NCBI GenBank assembly: GCA_027487435.1
Contig: JAIYDP010000255.1
Location: 1 to 58,075, forward strand
DNA from: Verrucomicrobiaceae bacterium
Lineage (GTDB): Bacteria; Verrucomicrobiota; Verrucomicrobiia; Verrucomicrobiales; Akkermansiaceae
Length of the DNA stretch: 58,075 nt
Direction of reading: 5' to 3'
Below, piece by piece: positions 6,706 through 15,352 of this stretch. Every line of letters starts with the position of its first letter. Within the stretch, counting starts at the first letter, position 1. The notes beneath the pieces are model-generated. The model was not told where the DNA came from and ran no database searches. It was given only the letters and a program-made list of their open reading frames with translations. Position numbers and translations under genes: made by a program.

Positions 6706-8385
6706 GTGAAAAAACTATTACCAATCCTAGTCATTGTGCCTCTGGTATTTACGTCATGCGATAAAAAATCAGAGCCACAAACGGGATCCTCTTCCGATAC
6801 TTCAACCACCTCTCCCAACATCGGTTCAAACATCTCCTTCAACAGCACTCTGACAAATGTGGTAAGCCATCTGGAAACAAACGGCTCGCACTTTTCCATT
6901 ACCCATATCGATGACGATATCCATCAATTTGCAAAAGGCGTAGATGGTATTCTTGATGTCACCCGCGCTTCCTCTCCGGTGATGCCGTCAAATCCGAACA
7001 TCGCCAAGCTCGTTCATGACTTAGGCTTGAGCAAAATTGATGCCATAGGCCGCAGCTCACGCGCCAACAAAGACATTTGGCATAACCGCCTGTTTCTGCA
7101 AACGAACGGCAACCGCAGCGGCCTGCTATCCCTGATGGGCGAGGAAGGCAGCGCATGGAGATGCGCAGAAATCGCTCCCGCAGACGCCGATCTGGTGATC
7201 GAATTCGAACTAAATCTTCGTCACCTTCGTGAAACGATGAAAGTCATCAGCACCTCATTTGGCGAGCAAGCCGAGGAGAGCTTCACTCTCGCAATGCAGG
7301 AAACCATTGCTGGCGGTGCCTTGACTCTGGGTGACATGTTTGGAAAAACGGATCTTCGTGCCACCATGATCGTCTCTCTTGACAGGGAGAAACGATGGAC
7401 GGCCTCCGAGCCGTTTGAGATGCCAACGGTGCATGCCGCCATTTGCATCGAGCGAGGCAATTGGCTATGGAAACAGTTCAGTGAAGAAATCGAGAAAAAT
7501 GCGCAGGTTGGCGAGCGCAATGGCCTTAAAACCGTCAAGGTTCCCGAGGAAATGGAGACCCCCATGGGCAAAATCCGCCCCATCATCGTTCTCGATGAGG
7601 CCAAGGACTTGATCTGGGTTTCTATGACTGAAGATTACCTGGAAAAATGCCTTTCAAAAGAAAAAACCCTCGCTAGCAGCGACGATTTCAAGCTAGCCAC
7701 TGCTGGCTTTCCAAAGAAAGGCAACGGCCTCACTTACGTTTCTGCTGATTTCTATCAGGAAGTCATCCAACAAATGAAACAGATTGGAGACGATCCAAAC
7801 AAAGACAGCCAGCAAGCTGCTGTGTTCGATGGTGTCAACCGATTGCTTGGCCTATCGAACGGAAATCATACTCCACCTCATGGTTTCGCATGGTGCCTCT
7901 CCAACACCAAATCAGGAATCCTTTGCGTAGGTAACTCTCTACTTCCCGACAAAGGCTACGGATTGATGACGAGTATCGCGCCCATCGCTGCCATTGCAGG
8001 AATGAGCACACCCGCAATCCTAAAACAGAAATCGAAGGCCGAACAGATGCGTGCGATCTCTCATGCCAAACAGCTCTACTTGTTTTTATTCGAGTATGAA
8101 TCGGAGGAAGGTCAATTTCCTGAAAAACTCAGCGATTTGGTGGAAGATGGATTGATCGAGGAGGATGCCTTTGAGGAACTCACCACCTACACCGTGAACG
8201 GCAAAGTCCATAAGCTCGTCTATATCCCGAGTCTCAGCACCGAAATGGATAGCAATATGATCATCCTGCACTCGCCCGCTCCAATCGATGGGAAATACCT
8301 CATCCTCCGCATCGATGGAGCATCAAAGATGATACCCGAACTAGAATTCGAGAAACTGATCAAGACTCAAAATTCCGAGGAATAA
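6706..8385 (+). CDS. Large predicted lipoprotein of unknown function
   Basis: The gene uses a GTG start at 6706, opening a lipoprotein signal (MKKLLPILVIVPLVFTSC, acylated cysteine at residue 18). The 559-residue product is therefore likely anchored in the outer or inner membrane facing the periplasm. A Ser/Thr-rich linker (about 20-50) leads to a long domain without motifs I can name. The last 110 residues (KAEQMRAISHAKQLYLFLFE, then FPEKLSDLV) resemble the pseudopilin-derived tails of planctomycete/verrucomicrobial exported proteins, where an N-terminal helix precedes a FPxxLxxL motif. It stands alone on the plus strand beside the accessory region and has housekeeping-like codon use. Confidence 0.7.
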   Translation: MKKLLPILVIVPLVFTSCDKKSEPQTGSSSDTSTTSPNIGSNISFNSTLTNVVSHLETNGSHFSITHIDDDIHQFAKGVDGILDVTRASSPVMPSNPNIAKLVHDLGLSKIDAIGRSSRANKDIWHNRLFLQTNGNRSGLLSLMGEEGSAWRCAEIAPADADLVIEFELNLRHLRETMKVISTSFGEQAEESFTLAMQETIAGGALTLGDMFGKTDLRATMIVSLDREKRWTASEPFEMPTVHAAICIERGNWLWKQFSEEIEKNAQVGERNGLKTVKVPEEMETPMGKIRPIIVLDEAKDLIWVSMTEDYLEKCLSKEKTLASSDDFKLATAGFPKKGNGLTYVSADFYQEVIQQMKQIGDDPNKDSQQAAVFDGVNRLLGLSNGNHTPPHGFAWCLSNTKSGILCVGNSLLPDKGYGLMTSIAPIAAIAGMSTPAILKQKSKAEQMRAISHAKQLYLFLFEYESEEGQFPEKLSDLVEDGLIEEDAFEELTTYTVNGKVHKLVYIPSLSTEMDSNMIILHSPAPIDGKYLILRIDGASKMIPELEFEKLIKTQNSEE

Positions 8386-8498
8386 AATCGCAGCCATGCT
8401 CTTCCACCCACCAATCACGTTCCTACCGCAGCAAGAATGAGGCATCCGTTTGTGCTCATCTCCAGGAAAAATTTCTACAACACGATCCCATCTCGACA

Positions 8499-8798
8499 AT
8501 GTCAGCGGACCATTTGCAATACACCTGCCCATTCTGTGATTCTCAGGTCATTGTCGGAAAACCTTGTCCAGGATGCAAAAAAGCCACTCCCAAGAAACGA
8601 AAAAAGCGCTCATGGGAACAATCCGAAACCTACGATGGACTCGATCTCCCTGACGATGATTTCGACTACGACGAATATGTGGCTCGTGAGTTCGGAAAGA
8701 CTCCACATCGGCAAATCGGCATTCCGTGGTATTGGTGGGTGCTGGCCATCGTTTTACTCGTGGCAATGGGCGCAGGCTTATTCTTCCAAGGTAGATGA
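8499..8798 (+). CDS. Zinc-ribbon, single-pass membrane protein
   Basis: The 99-residue protein starts with a two-pair zinc ribbon (CPFC at residues 10-13 and CPGC at 23-26). A basic patch (KKATPKKRKKR) and an acidic linker follow. One C-terminal transmembrane helix (about residues 75-95, WYWWVLAIVLLVAMGAGLF) ends the protein. The zinc ribbon should therefore lie in the cytoplasm with the tail in the inner membrane. It converges on the DUF1080 gene. No function can be assigned. Confidence 0.7.
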   Translation: MSADHLQYTCPFCDSQVIVGKPCPGCKKATPKKRKKRSWEQSETYDGLDLPDDDFDYDEYVAREFGKTPHRQIGIPWYWWVLAIVLLVAMGAGLFFQGR

Positions 8799-8807
8799 TC
8801 GATTGAT

Positions 8808-9455
8808 TCAACTGCCCTTGGTGATTTTACGGACTTTGATCTCTTTGAACCACACCTTGTCGCCATGGTCAGTGATCATGATTTTTCCTTTTCCTGGGGC
8901 ATAGCCGGGTCTGTTGCGGAATTTGCTGGCAGCCAACAGAGTGCGCCACTCGGGGCTCTTGGTATCGATTTTGCAGACCAGCTTGCCATTCAAATAATGC
9001 TCGATGACGAGGTCACGAGTGACGATACGGCTTTCATTCCATTCGCCGACTGGTTTAAGCAGTTTGTCTTCGGCGGCGGGGAGGATATCGTAAAGACATG
9101 CGGTAGAGCGTTTTTTGCCGACGCGAGCGTCGCGATGGCCTTGATCATCGATCATTTGATACTCCGGACCGAAGAACCCATTGTCGATGGGCACGACCCA
9201 GTATTTGATGCCGTTGTTGCCCCCTTGGGATATTTTCCATGTCCAAACGAGTTCGAATTCATCGTATTCTTCTGGCGCTACAATATCGCCACCAAAGCCA
9301 TCGAGGTGCAATGTGCCATCGACGACTTTCCATCCTTTTCCAGGCTCAGTGCCTTTGAGGGATTTCCAGCCAGCAAGCGATTTGCCATCGAAGAGCGATG
9401 TCCACTCGGAGGCACAGGCGGTGAGAGTCAATAGGAGAAAGGCGAGAATTTTCAT
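8808..9455 (-). CDS. DUF1080 (3-keto-disaccharide hydrolase domain) exported protein
   Basis: I use the ATG at 9455 because it opens a clean signal peptide (MKILAFLLLTLTACA). The longer frame adds an unlikely leader. The 215-residue protein has the family hallmarks: WTSLFDGKSLAGWK near the N terminus, GDIVAPEEYDEFEL, GNNGIKYWV, GPEYQMIDD and a C-terminal DHGDKVWFKEIKVR. Proteins of this concanavalin-like fold act in the periplasm or on the surface on glycan derivatives. 3-keto-disaccharide hydrolase activity is the family label, and the substrate here is unknown. The TACA motif could be a lipobox. The gene is monocistronic. Confidence 0.85.
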   Translation of the reverse strand: MKILAFLLLTLTACASEWTSLFDGKSLAGWKSLKGTEPGKGWKVVDGTLHLDGFGGDIVAPEEYDEFELVWTWKISQGGNNGIKYWVVPIDNGFFGPEYQMIDDQGHRDARVGKKRSTACLYDILPAAEDKLLKPVGEWNESRIVTRDLVIEHYLNGKLVCKIDTKSPEWRTLLAASKFRNRPGYAPGKGKIMITDHGDKVWFKEIKVRKITKGS

Positions 9456-9550
9456 GTAGGTTGATTTGATTTGGTAAAAGAATGATGTCGAAGAGAAATA
9501 CGGCAGAAATGAGGAAATCATTCAAGTGAAGTTAGGAAGCAGTATTGTCA

Positions 9551-10438
9551 ATGCGGCGAATGCGGTCTATATCCTGTGGCGTGATCACGAGATTTGCACC
9601 GAGTCCCACGGGGTGGCTTCATGCGGGCCACGCGTATGCGGCGTGGGTAGCGTGGCGAATGGCGATGCATGGCGGGGGCGAAATGTTGCTGCGGCACGAG
9701 GATATCGATTTTTCGCGGGTGCGAGAGGAATACTATGGAGCGATTGAAGAAGATTTGCGATGGCTCGGAGTGGCTTGGCCGGAGCCGGTGTGGCGGCAGA
9801 GTCAGCGGGGGGCGGCGTATGTGGCGGCGTTAGAGCAATTGCGCGAGGCGGGGTTGGTGTATCCGTGTTTTTGCACGCGCAAGGAGATCGCGGCAGAGTG
9901 GGCAAGAATGGGGCAAGCACCGCAGATGGGCGATGAAATGGAGGGCGTCATATACCCTGGGACGTGTCGAGATTTGAGCGAAAGCGAGAGAAATGAGCGA
10001 CTGGAGCGTGGCGATGCCCATGCTTGGCGGCTGAATGTGGGTGAGGCAGCGCGCCGATGGGGCGGGTTGTATTTTTATGATCGGAGATTTGGCAAGATCG
10101 CGGTGGATGGCCAGCATTCTGGTGATGTGGTGGTAGCGCGCAAGGACATTGGTGCAGCGTATCATTTGGCCGTGGTAGTGGATGATGCGGCGCAAGGCGT
10201 AACCTTGGCCAGTCGCGGCGAGGACTTGTTAGGGGCGACTCATGTGCATCGGATTCTGCAAATCGCGTTAGATTTGCCGGAGTTGGAGTATTTGCATCAT
10301 CCGTTGGTTTTGGATCAAGAAGGGAAGCGTTTGGCGAAGCGACACGATGCGTTATCCTTGCGCAGCATGCGCGCTATGGGACAAAAGCCCGAGCAATGCT
10401 GGGCAGCGGCGGAGAAATGGTTGCGAGGATTTTTGTAA
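9551..10438 (+). CDS. gluQ: Glutamyl-Q tRNA(Asp) synthetase
   Basis: GluQRS is a shortened glutamyl-tRNA synthetase that glutamylates queuosine in the anticodon of tRNA(Asp). The class I signature FAPSPTGWLHAGH appears near the N terminus, the zinc site is CFC plus YPGTC around residues 105-145, and KRLAKR replaces the KMSKS loop near residue 255. The length (about 295 residues) lacks the anticodon-binding domain, as expected for this family. The start is uncertain: an AGGAAG at 9534 suits either a TTG at 9545 or the ATG at 9551, and I prefer the ATG. The next gene follows after 43 bases on the same strand. Confidence 0.9.
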   Translation: MRRMRSISCGVITRFAPSPTGWLHAGHAYAAWVAWRMAMHGGGEMLLRHEDIDFSRVREEYYGAIEEDLRWLGVAWPEPVWRQSQRGAAYVAALEQLREAGLVYPCFCTRKEIAAEWARMGQAPQMGDEMEGVIYPGTCRDLSESERNERLERGDAHAWRLNVGEAARRWGGLYFYDRRFGKIAVDGQHSGDVVVARKDIGAAYHLAVVVDDAAQGVTLASRGEDLLGATHVHRILQIALDLPELEYLHHPLVLDQEGKRLAKRHDALSLRSMRAMGQKPEQCWAAAEKWLRGFL

Positions 10439-10481
10439 GCTCATGCTTGCGTAATCGGCAGTTTGAGAGCAAAATGCATGC

Positions 10482-11750
10482 ATGGCATGGCGCATTCACG
10501 AGAGCGTAACACGCGCGGAATTTGATTTCCGTGTCGCGGGGAAAGTGCTTGGTCGGCTGTGGCTGCATGGAATGGAAGATCCAGTGCTGTTGGTATTAGA
10601 TGGTGTGCCAGATGCAGATTTGCGCGGGCAAGAGTTGACGATACACAATCCGAAGCCGACTCGCCCGATGGAAGGGAAATTTTCGCCCTTGCAAGAAGGA
10701 AAAATTGGGGAAATGACGGCATCGCGAAAAGTCAAGGTGCTTGAAATTCCGATGGAGCAAGTAGAAGAATACTACAAAGCAGGGCGCAAGATGCCGTGGC
10801 ATTGGGGGAATTCTTTGTACTTGGAATGGTATTCTGCGGCAAATGGTCGGGTTGTTTTTGAATCACCAGAGATGGAGTTGCGGATGAACGATGAGGTTTC
10901 TGTGATGGCTGTGGATGAAACGGAGGACGAGGAAGATGAAGATGCGCCTAAAAGCCAGAAGGAAGCGGAGGCTGAAGCGTATGCGGAATATATGAATGCG
11001 CTTGTCGAGCGCGTGGCACTACGCTTGGAGGATGAAATGAACGATGATGACTACGAAACAATTTTTGCCGATGAGCGGAAAAAATTGCGTAAGCAATTCG
11101 GCATCCAGACGGTGGATGCAGCGGACGCAGAAGTGCAAGAAGGTCAAGAGGACTGGGTCGCCGAGGTGCTAGAACATTACGCGAAAGGGCATGACATCGT
11201 TCCGCAAGAGGGCTGGGAGGAGCACGATGATTTTGAGGATTTTGACGATGTATTTGAAGAAGATTATGCAGATGGCGAGGAAAGTGAGGAAGATGAAGAA
11301 GACGATGTTGATTGGGATGCAGAGGAAGGATTCATCACAGAAGATAGCCATCCGTTAGTGAATGCGTGTTTGCAACGGAGTGAGCTCATGCATCGGGATA
11401 TGCAGGAAAACAACTGGCTTCCCGATATTGGTCAGGAGGATCACCCGATGGACATGTTGCATCAGTCGGTGATGTTTGCGGGAGTGAAGTTATCGAGTGC
11501 GTTGATGGACGCGCTGGAAGTGTGGCCACCTGCGCCATCTGTGGCGGGTCATGTTTTGGTGGGATTGAAGGCGGCGAGGCGGAAATTTCGCGATGCGTTA
11601 TTGGCGCTTCAAAGCTGCTTGGAAGAGGGACTGGCGGATGATGCTTGGCTCAGGGATGTGGAAAAAGACGTGCGGGATATGCTAGCGCAAGTGACTGGGC
11701 TGATCGAGGAGAGCCGAGCGGTACTAGCCGTTTCGGAATCGGAAGAATGA
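10482..11750 (+). CDS. Highly acidic conserved-type protein, unknown function
   Basis: The 422-residue protein has three parts. An N-terminal domain (about 1-140) contains short beta-like strands. A long Asp/Glu-rich central region (about 145-300) has runs of up to six acidic residues. A helical C-terminal domain (about 305-422) contains the motif HPLVNACLQRSELMH and two long helices. No signal peptide or membrane segment is seen, so it is cytoplasmic. It follows gluQ by 43 bases, suggesting co-transcription, though no functional link is obvious. I do not recognise the family. The acidic region could mimic nucleic acid or bind basic proteins, which is speculation. Confidence 0.75.
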   Translation: MAWRIHESVTRAEFDFRVAGKVLGRLWLHGMEDPVLLVLDGVPDADLRGQELTIHNPKPTRPMEGKFSPLQEGKIGEMTASRKVKVLEIPMEQVEEYYKAGRKMPWHWGNSLYLEWYSAANGRVVFESPEMELRMNDEVSVMAVDETEDEEDEDAPKSQKEAEAEAYAEYMNALVERVALRLEDEMNDDDYETIFADERKKLRKQFGIQTVDAADAEVQEGQEDWVAEVLEHYAKGHDIVPQEGWEEHDDFEDFDDVFEEDYADGEESEEDEEDDVDWDAEEGFITEDSHPLVNACLQRSELMHRDMQENNWLPDIGQEDHPMDMLHQSVMFAGVKLSSALMDALEVWPPAPSVAGHVLVGLKAARRKFRDALLALQSCLEEGLADDAWLRDVEKDVRDMLAQVTGLIEESRAVLAVSESEE

Positions 11751-11829
11751 GGTCGCTTCGGCGATGGTTTTTCCGATTGATGATCTTTCCTTGCCAAAAC
11801 CGTAAGCACTGACTTAAACTTCGCGCAGA

Positions 11830-12420
11830 TTGAATTTACCAAATTCCATAACGTTAGGACGTTTGCTGCTGACGGTGTTCTATGTGGCAGCGGCATCACT
11901 GCCCGGTGCGGGTATGGCCACGCTCGCACTGATATGTTTTTCGGTAGCAGCGGCAACGGACTGGCTGGATGGGCATTTGGCGAGGAAGCTGAATTTGGTG
12001 ACATCGTTGGGGAAGTTGCTAGATCCCTTAGTGGATAAAATTTTGGTTTGTGCGGCATTTTTGCACATGTCCGTGGTGGGTTTATGCCCGATGTGGATCA
12101 CAGCATTGATCATCGCGCGAGAATTTTTGGTCACAGGATTGCGTCAAATCGCGATTGAGCGCGGCGTGGTGATTGCCGCGGATCGTCTTGGAAAATGGAA
12201 AACGAGTGCGCAAATCACTTATTTGATCACGGGTTTGGTATGGTTACGCTGGCAAGCATTTCCTGATGTCGCCGCGCCTTGGTTATGGCTACGATGGTTG
12301 GCGAAACCCGATGGGTGGTTTATGCCGATTACGATGTATCTTTCCTTATTCCTGACAATGCTTTCTGGTGCAAACTACCTCAAAGCATCGCGGTCTTTGC
12401 TGAGTGATCAGGGCAAGTAA
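11830..12420 (+). CDS. pgsA: CDP-diacylglycerol-glycerol-3-phosphate 3-phosphatidyltransferase
   Basis: PgsA makes phosphatidylglycerol phosphate, the committed step to phosphatidylglycerol and cardiolipin, in the inner membrane. The 196-residue product has several hydrophobic helices and the complete CDP-alcohol phosphotransferase signature D-G-x2-A-R-x8-G-x3-D-x3-D (DGHLAR to LLDPLVD, about residues 46-68). The opening MNLPNSITLGRLLL is characteristic of PgsA. The start codon is TTG at 11830. The metal permease gene follows on the same strand after 70 bases. Confidence 0.92.
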   Translation: MNLPNSITLGRLLLTVFYVAAASLPGAGMATLALICFSVAAATDWLDGHLARKLNLVTSLGKLLDPLVDKILVCAAFLHMSVVGLCPMWITALIIAREFLVTGLRQIAIERGVVIAADRLGKWKTSAQITYLITGLVWLRWQAFPDVAAPWLWLRWLAKPDGWFMPITMYLSLFLTMLSGANYLKASRSLLSDQGK

Positions 12421-12490
12421 ATGCACAAGAGTCATTTTTTCTATCGAGACTCTTGCAAAAAAAGTAGTGCGAAACCATGATGTCGGTGCG

Positions 12491-13321
12491 ATGTGGGAGG
12501 TGATCAATAATCCATTTTTTCAACGAGCACTCATCGTGGCAGCGTTGGTGGGCTTTACCAATGGATTTTTTAGTGGATTTGTGGTATTGCGACGCTCAGC
12601 GCTTTCGGTAAGTGCGTTATCCCACACCATGCTTCCGGGGATCACGGTGGCAATCTTGATCACGGGAACGCTGACGCATTGGAATGCGTTTTTAGGGGCA
12701 TTGATGGCAGCGTTATTTGTTGGACTTGGATCGGTGGCGGTGGCGCGAGGAAAGCGCGTGGAACAAGGAACGGCGCTGGCGGTGTTTTATACAGCAGCCT
12801 TTGCTGGCGGTGTCGCCCTATTGCCGCGCTTGGGTGTCCGACAAGAATTGGAACATTGGCTTTTTGGCGACATCATGGTGGTGGCAGATGTCGATTTATG
12901 GACCATTTTTGGCATTGGCGCCTTTACGGTGTTGGTGGCGAATTTGTTGATGCGGCCAATCTTGGTAACTCTGTTTGAGGCGAATGTTGCAGCCGCTCAG
13001 GGGGTGCCCGTTCGTTTCGTGCAGTACATTCTATTCGCCCTGATGGTCTTATCGCTCGTTGCATCATTGCAGGCGGTGGGATGCGTTCTCTCCGTAGGGC
13101 TATTGGTGACACCAGCGGCGACGATTTCGTTGCTAACCAATCGAACAACGCATTTGTTTTGGGGCGGAGGAATCGTTGGAGCTTTAGGAGCCGTAGGAGC
13201 TGTTCTTTTGGCTGTGCCGTTGAACCTAACGCCTGGGCCGACGATCGTGATGGTTCTAGGTGGCTTGTTTTTCCTCGCGTGGCTATTTAGCCCCAAATAT
13301 GGCATTTTTTCTGGAAAGTAA
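12491..13321 (+). CDS. Metal (zinc/manganese-type) ABC transporter permease
   Basis: This is the membrane subunit of an ABC-3 family metal importer. I start at the ATG at 12491 (MWEVINNPFFQRALI), because the longer frame overlaps pgsA and adds a hydrophilic leader not typical of the family. The 276 residues hold about eight to nine transmembrane segments. Family motifs include SGFVVLRRSALSVSALSH, ARGKRVEQGTALAVFYTAAF and VGLLVTPAATISLLT. The cognate ATPase and substrate-binding protein are not adjacent, which is unusual since these are normally in one operon. The metal (Zn, Mn or Fe) cannot be told from the permease alone. Confidence 0.85.
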   Translation: MWEVINNPFFQRALIVAALVGFTNGFFSGFVVLRRSALSVSALSHTMLPGITVAILITGTLTHWNAFLGALMAALFVGLGSVAVARGKRVEQGTALAVFYTAAFAGGVALLPRLGVRQELEHWLFGDIMVVADVDLWTIFGIGAFTVLVANLLMRPILVTLFEANVAAAQGVPVRFVQYILFALMVLSLVASLQAVGCVLSVGLLVTPAATISLLTNRTTHLFWGGGIVGALGAVGAVLLAVPLNLTPGPTIVMVLGGLFFLAWLFSPKYGIFSGK

Positions 13322-13392
13322 GTAGAGCGGCGTGGCGAGATTGTTGCGCTACTTGACAGAAACGTTCCGTCATCTAGTCTGTGCGCCTTCAC

Positions 13393-15081
13393 ATGAACAC
13401 GGATGCCATTGATAAATATCGCCCATTTCCTCCAGTCGTATTGCCTGAGAGAACATGGCCTAACAAATCCATCACCCAAGCACCCATTTGGTGCTCGGTC
13501 GATTTGCGCGATGGCAATCAAGCCCTACCCACGCCAATGTCTGTCGAAGAGAAACTGAAATATTTCGAACTGCTTGTGAGCATCGGCTTTAAGCAAATCG
13601 AGGTAGGCTTTCCTTCGGCATCGGATACGGAATTTCACTTCGTACGGGTATTGATCGAAGAGAACCGTATCCCCGATGATGTGACCATACAAGTTCTGGT
13701 GCAGGCACGCCAACACCTGATCGCTCGCAGTTATGAGAGCTTGATCGGTGTGAAACAAGCAATCATCCACCTATACAACCCCACCAGCACATTGCAACGC
13801 CGTGTGACTTTTGGCAATGCAAGTCGTGACGATACGCGGGGCATTGCCATTCAAGGAGCCAAGTGGGTGAAGCAATACGCCGAGATGTATCCCGAAACCG
13901 ACTGGATGTTTCAATATTCGCCAGAGAGTTTTAGCGACACAGAACTGGATTTTGCACTCGAATGTTGCCATGCTGTGATGGACGTATGGCAGCCTACGCC
14001 CGAGAAAAAAATCATCCTCAATCTTCCGAACACCGTTGAGTGGTGTTTGCCGAATGTGCATGCAGATCAAATTGAATGGATGTGCAACAACATCCGCAAT
14101 CGTGACAGCGTGATTATCTCACTTCACACGCATAATGATCGAGGCACAGGAACAGCTGCGACAGAGTTGGGTTTATTAGCTGGCGGCGATCGAGTGGAGG
14201 GCACTCTGTTTGGCAATGGCGAGCGCACGGGAAATCTCGATATTGTGACAGTCGCTCTCAATATGAATAGCCATGGTATCGCTACAGGGCTTGATTTTTC
14301 GAACTTGGCCAACATTCGCAATGTCTATGAGCAATGCTGCCGTTTGACTGTTCCTGAGCGTCAACCTTATGCAGGCGAATTGGTTTTTACGGCTTTCTCC
14401 GGCTCTCACCAGGATGCGATCAAAAAAGGTCTCGACCTTCGAGAAAAAGAAATCATTGCCAACCCTGCGCAGCCTTGGGGAGTGCCGTACCTCACCATTG
14501 ATCCGCGCGATATCGGACGTTCCTACGAGGCGATCATTCGCATCAACTCCCAATCCGGCAAAGGTGGTGTCGCTTACATTCTCGATCGCGAGCATGGCCT
14601 CGACCTACCAAAAACCATGCACCCTCAAGTAGGGAAGTACATTTATGACCTAGCCGATCGACAAGGCCGCGAGCTATCCATCGATGAAATTGGAGCCACA
14701 TTTTACGAGCATTTTTGTAATCTCGACTCACCACTGGCGGTCACGGATTACGATCTCGACCACCACATCGCCGAGCGGGGGCAAGTGCTTTGCCGTGCCA
14801 CCATCGTGCATGAGGGGACAGAACAAGTCATTACTGGTCGCGGCAATGGCCCCATCAATGCCTTCGTCCATGCGCTCGAAGAAGCAGGCTTGAAACATTT
14901 CAACGTCACAGATTATCGCTCCCATGCCGTGCGTGGTGGCTCTGATGCCAATGCCGCAGCCTATGTTCAAGTTCAATCACATGATGGTGTCATTGTCTGG
15001 GGCGCCGGCATTGACCCATCGATCGAAATGGCTGGCCTCAAAGCCCTTGTCAGCGCGTGCAATCTTTTACGCCGAGGCTAA
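13393..15081 (+). CDS. leuA: 2-isopropylmalate synthase, long type
   Basis: LeuA condenses acetyl-CoA with 2-ketoisovalerate, the first step of leucine synthesis. The TIM barrel starts with the catalytic WCSVDLRDGNQAL motif (about residues 33-45). It carries the metal-binding HTHNDRGTG near residue 240 and GNGERTGNLDIV near 275. A C-terminal leucine-sensing domain (about 430-560) contains GPINAFVHAL. The size of about 562 residues matches the long LeuA class. I chose the ATG at 13393, although a GTG at 13381 is also possible and neither has a strong ribosome binding site. No leader peptide or T-box is visible upstream. Confidence 0.93.
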   Translation: MNTDAIDKYRPFPPVVLPERTWPNKSITQAPIWCSVDLRDGNQALPTPMSVEEKLKYFELLVSIGFKQIEVGFPSASDTEFHFVRVLIEENRIPDDVTIQVLVQARQHLIARSYESLIGVKQAIIHLYNPTSTLQRRVTFGNASRDDTRGIAIQGAKWVKQYAEMYPETDWMFQYSPESFSDTELDFALECCHAVMDVWQPTPEKKIILNLPNTVEWCLPNVHADQIEWMCNNIRNRDSVIISLHTHNDRGTGTAATELGLLAGGDRVEGTLFGNGERTGNLDIVTVALNMNSHGIATGLDFSNLANIRNVYEQCCRLTVPERQPYAGELVFTAFSGSHQDAIKKGLDLREKEIIANPAQPWGVPYLTIDPRDIGRSYEAIIRINSQSGKGGVAYILDREHGLDLPKTMHPQVGKYIYDLADRQGRELSIDEIGATFYEHFCNLDSPLAVTDYDLDHHIAERGQVLCRATIVHEGTEQVITGRGNGPINAFVHALEEAGLKHFNVTDYRSHAVRGGSDANAAAYVQVQSHDGVIVWGAGIDPSIEMAGLKALVSACNLLRRG

Positions 15082-15352
15082 CATTTTGATGACAAAAAAT
15101 GTATCATATCAGATCAAGCGATTGATGATTTTACGTGGATTTTCTCTAGTTTATCGAAAATCATGCGACAAAAAAAACATAATCGTTTGACAAATCAGTA
15201 GTTGCGAATAACTTGCATCGTGCAAAGAGAATACACGATCTATTGTCAATCAAGCCTCTGCGTGATAGAACATTTCAGACTTTCTGCTGAATTGATTCCA
15301 TTGGGAGAAAGAAACGATCTGGCGTAAACCTATCAACCCCATTTACGTCAAG

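Noticed and set aside
12422..12465. Inverted repeat around AAGAGTC and GACTCTT as a terminator after pgsA
   Set aside because: The stem is followed by A residues rather than T on the coding strand, and the permease gene continues in the same direction.
15187..15214. TTGACA with TAACTT as a promoter for the secretion operon
   Set aside because: The -10 hexamer matches the consensus at only three of six positions.
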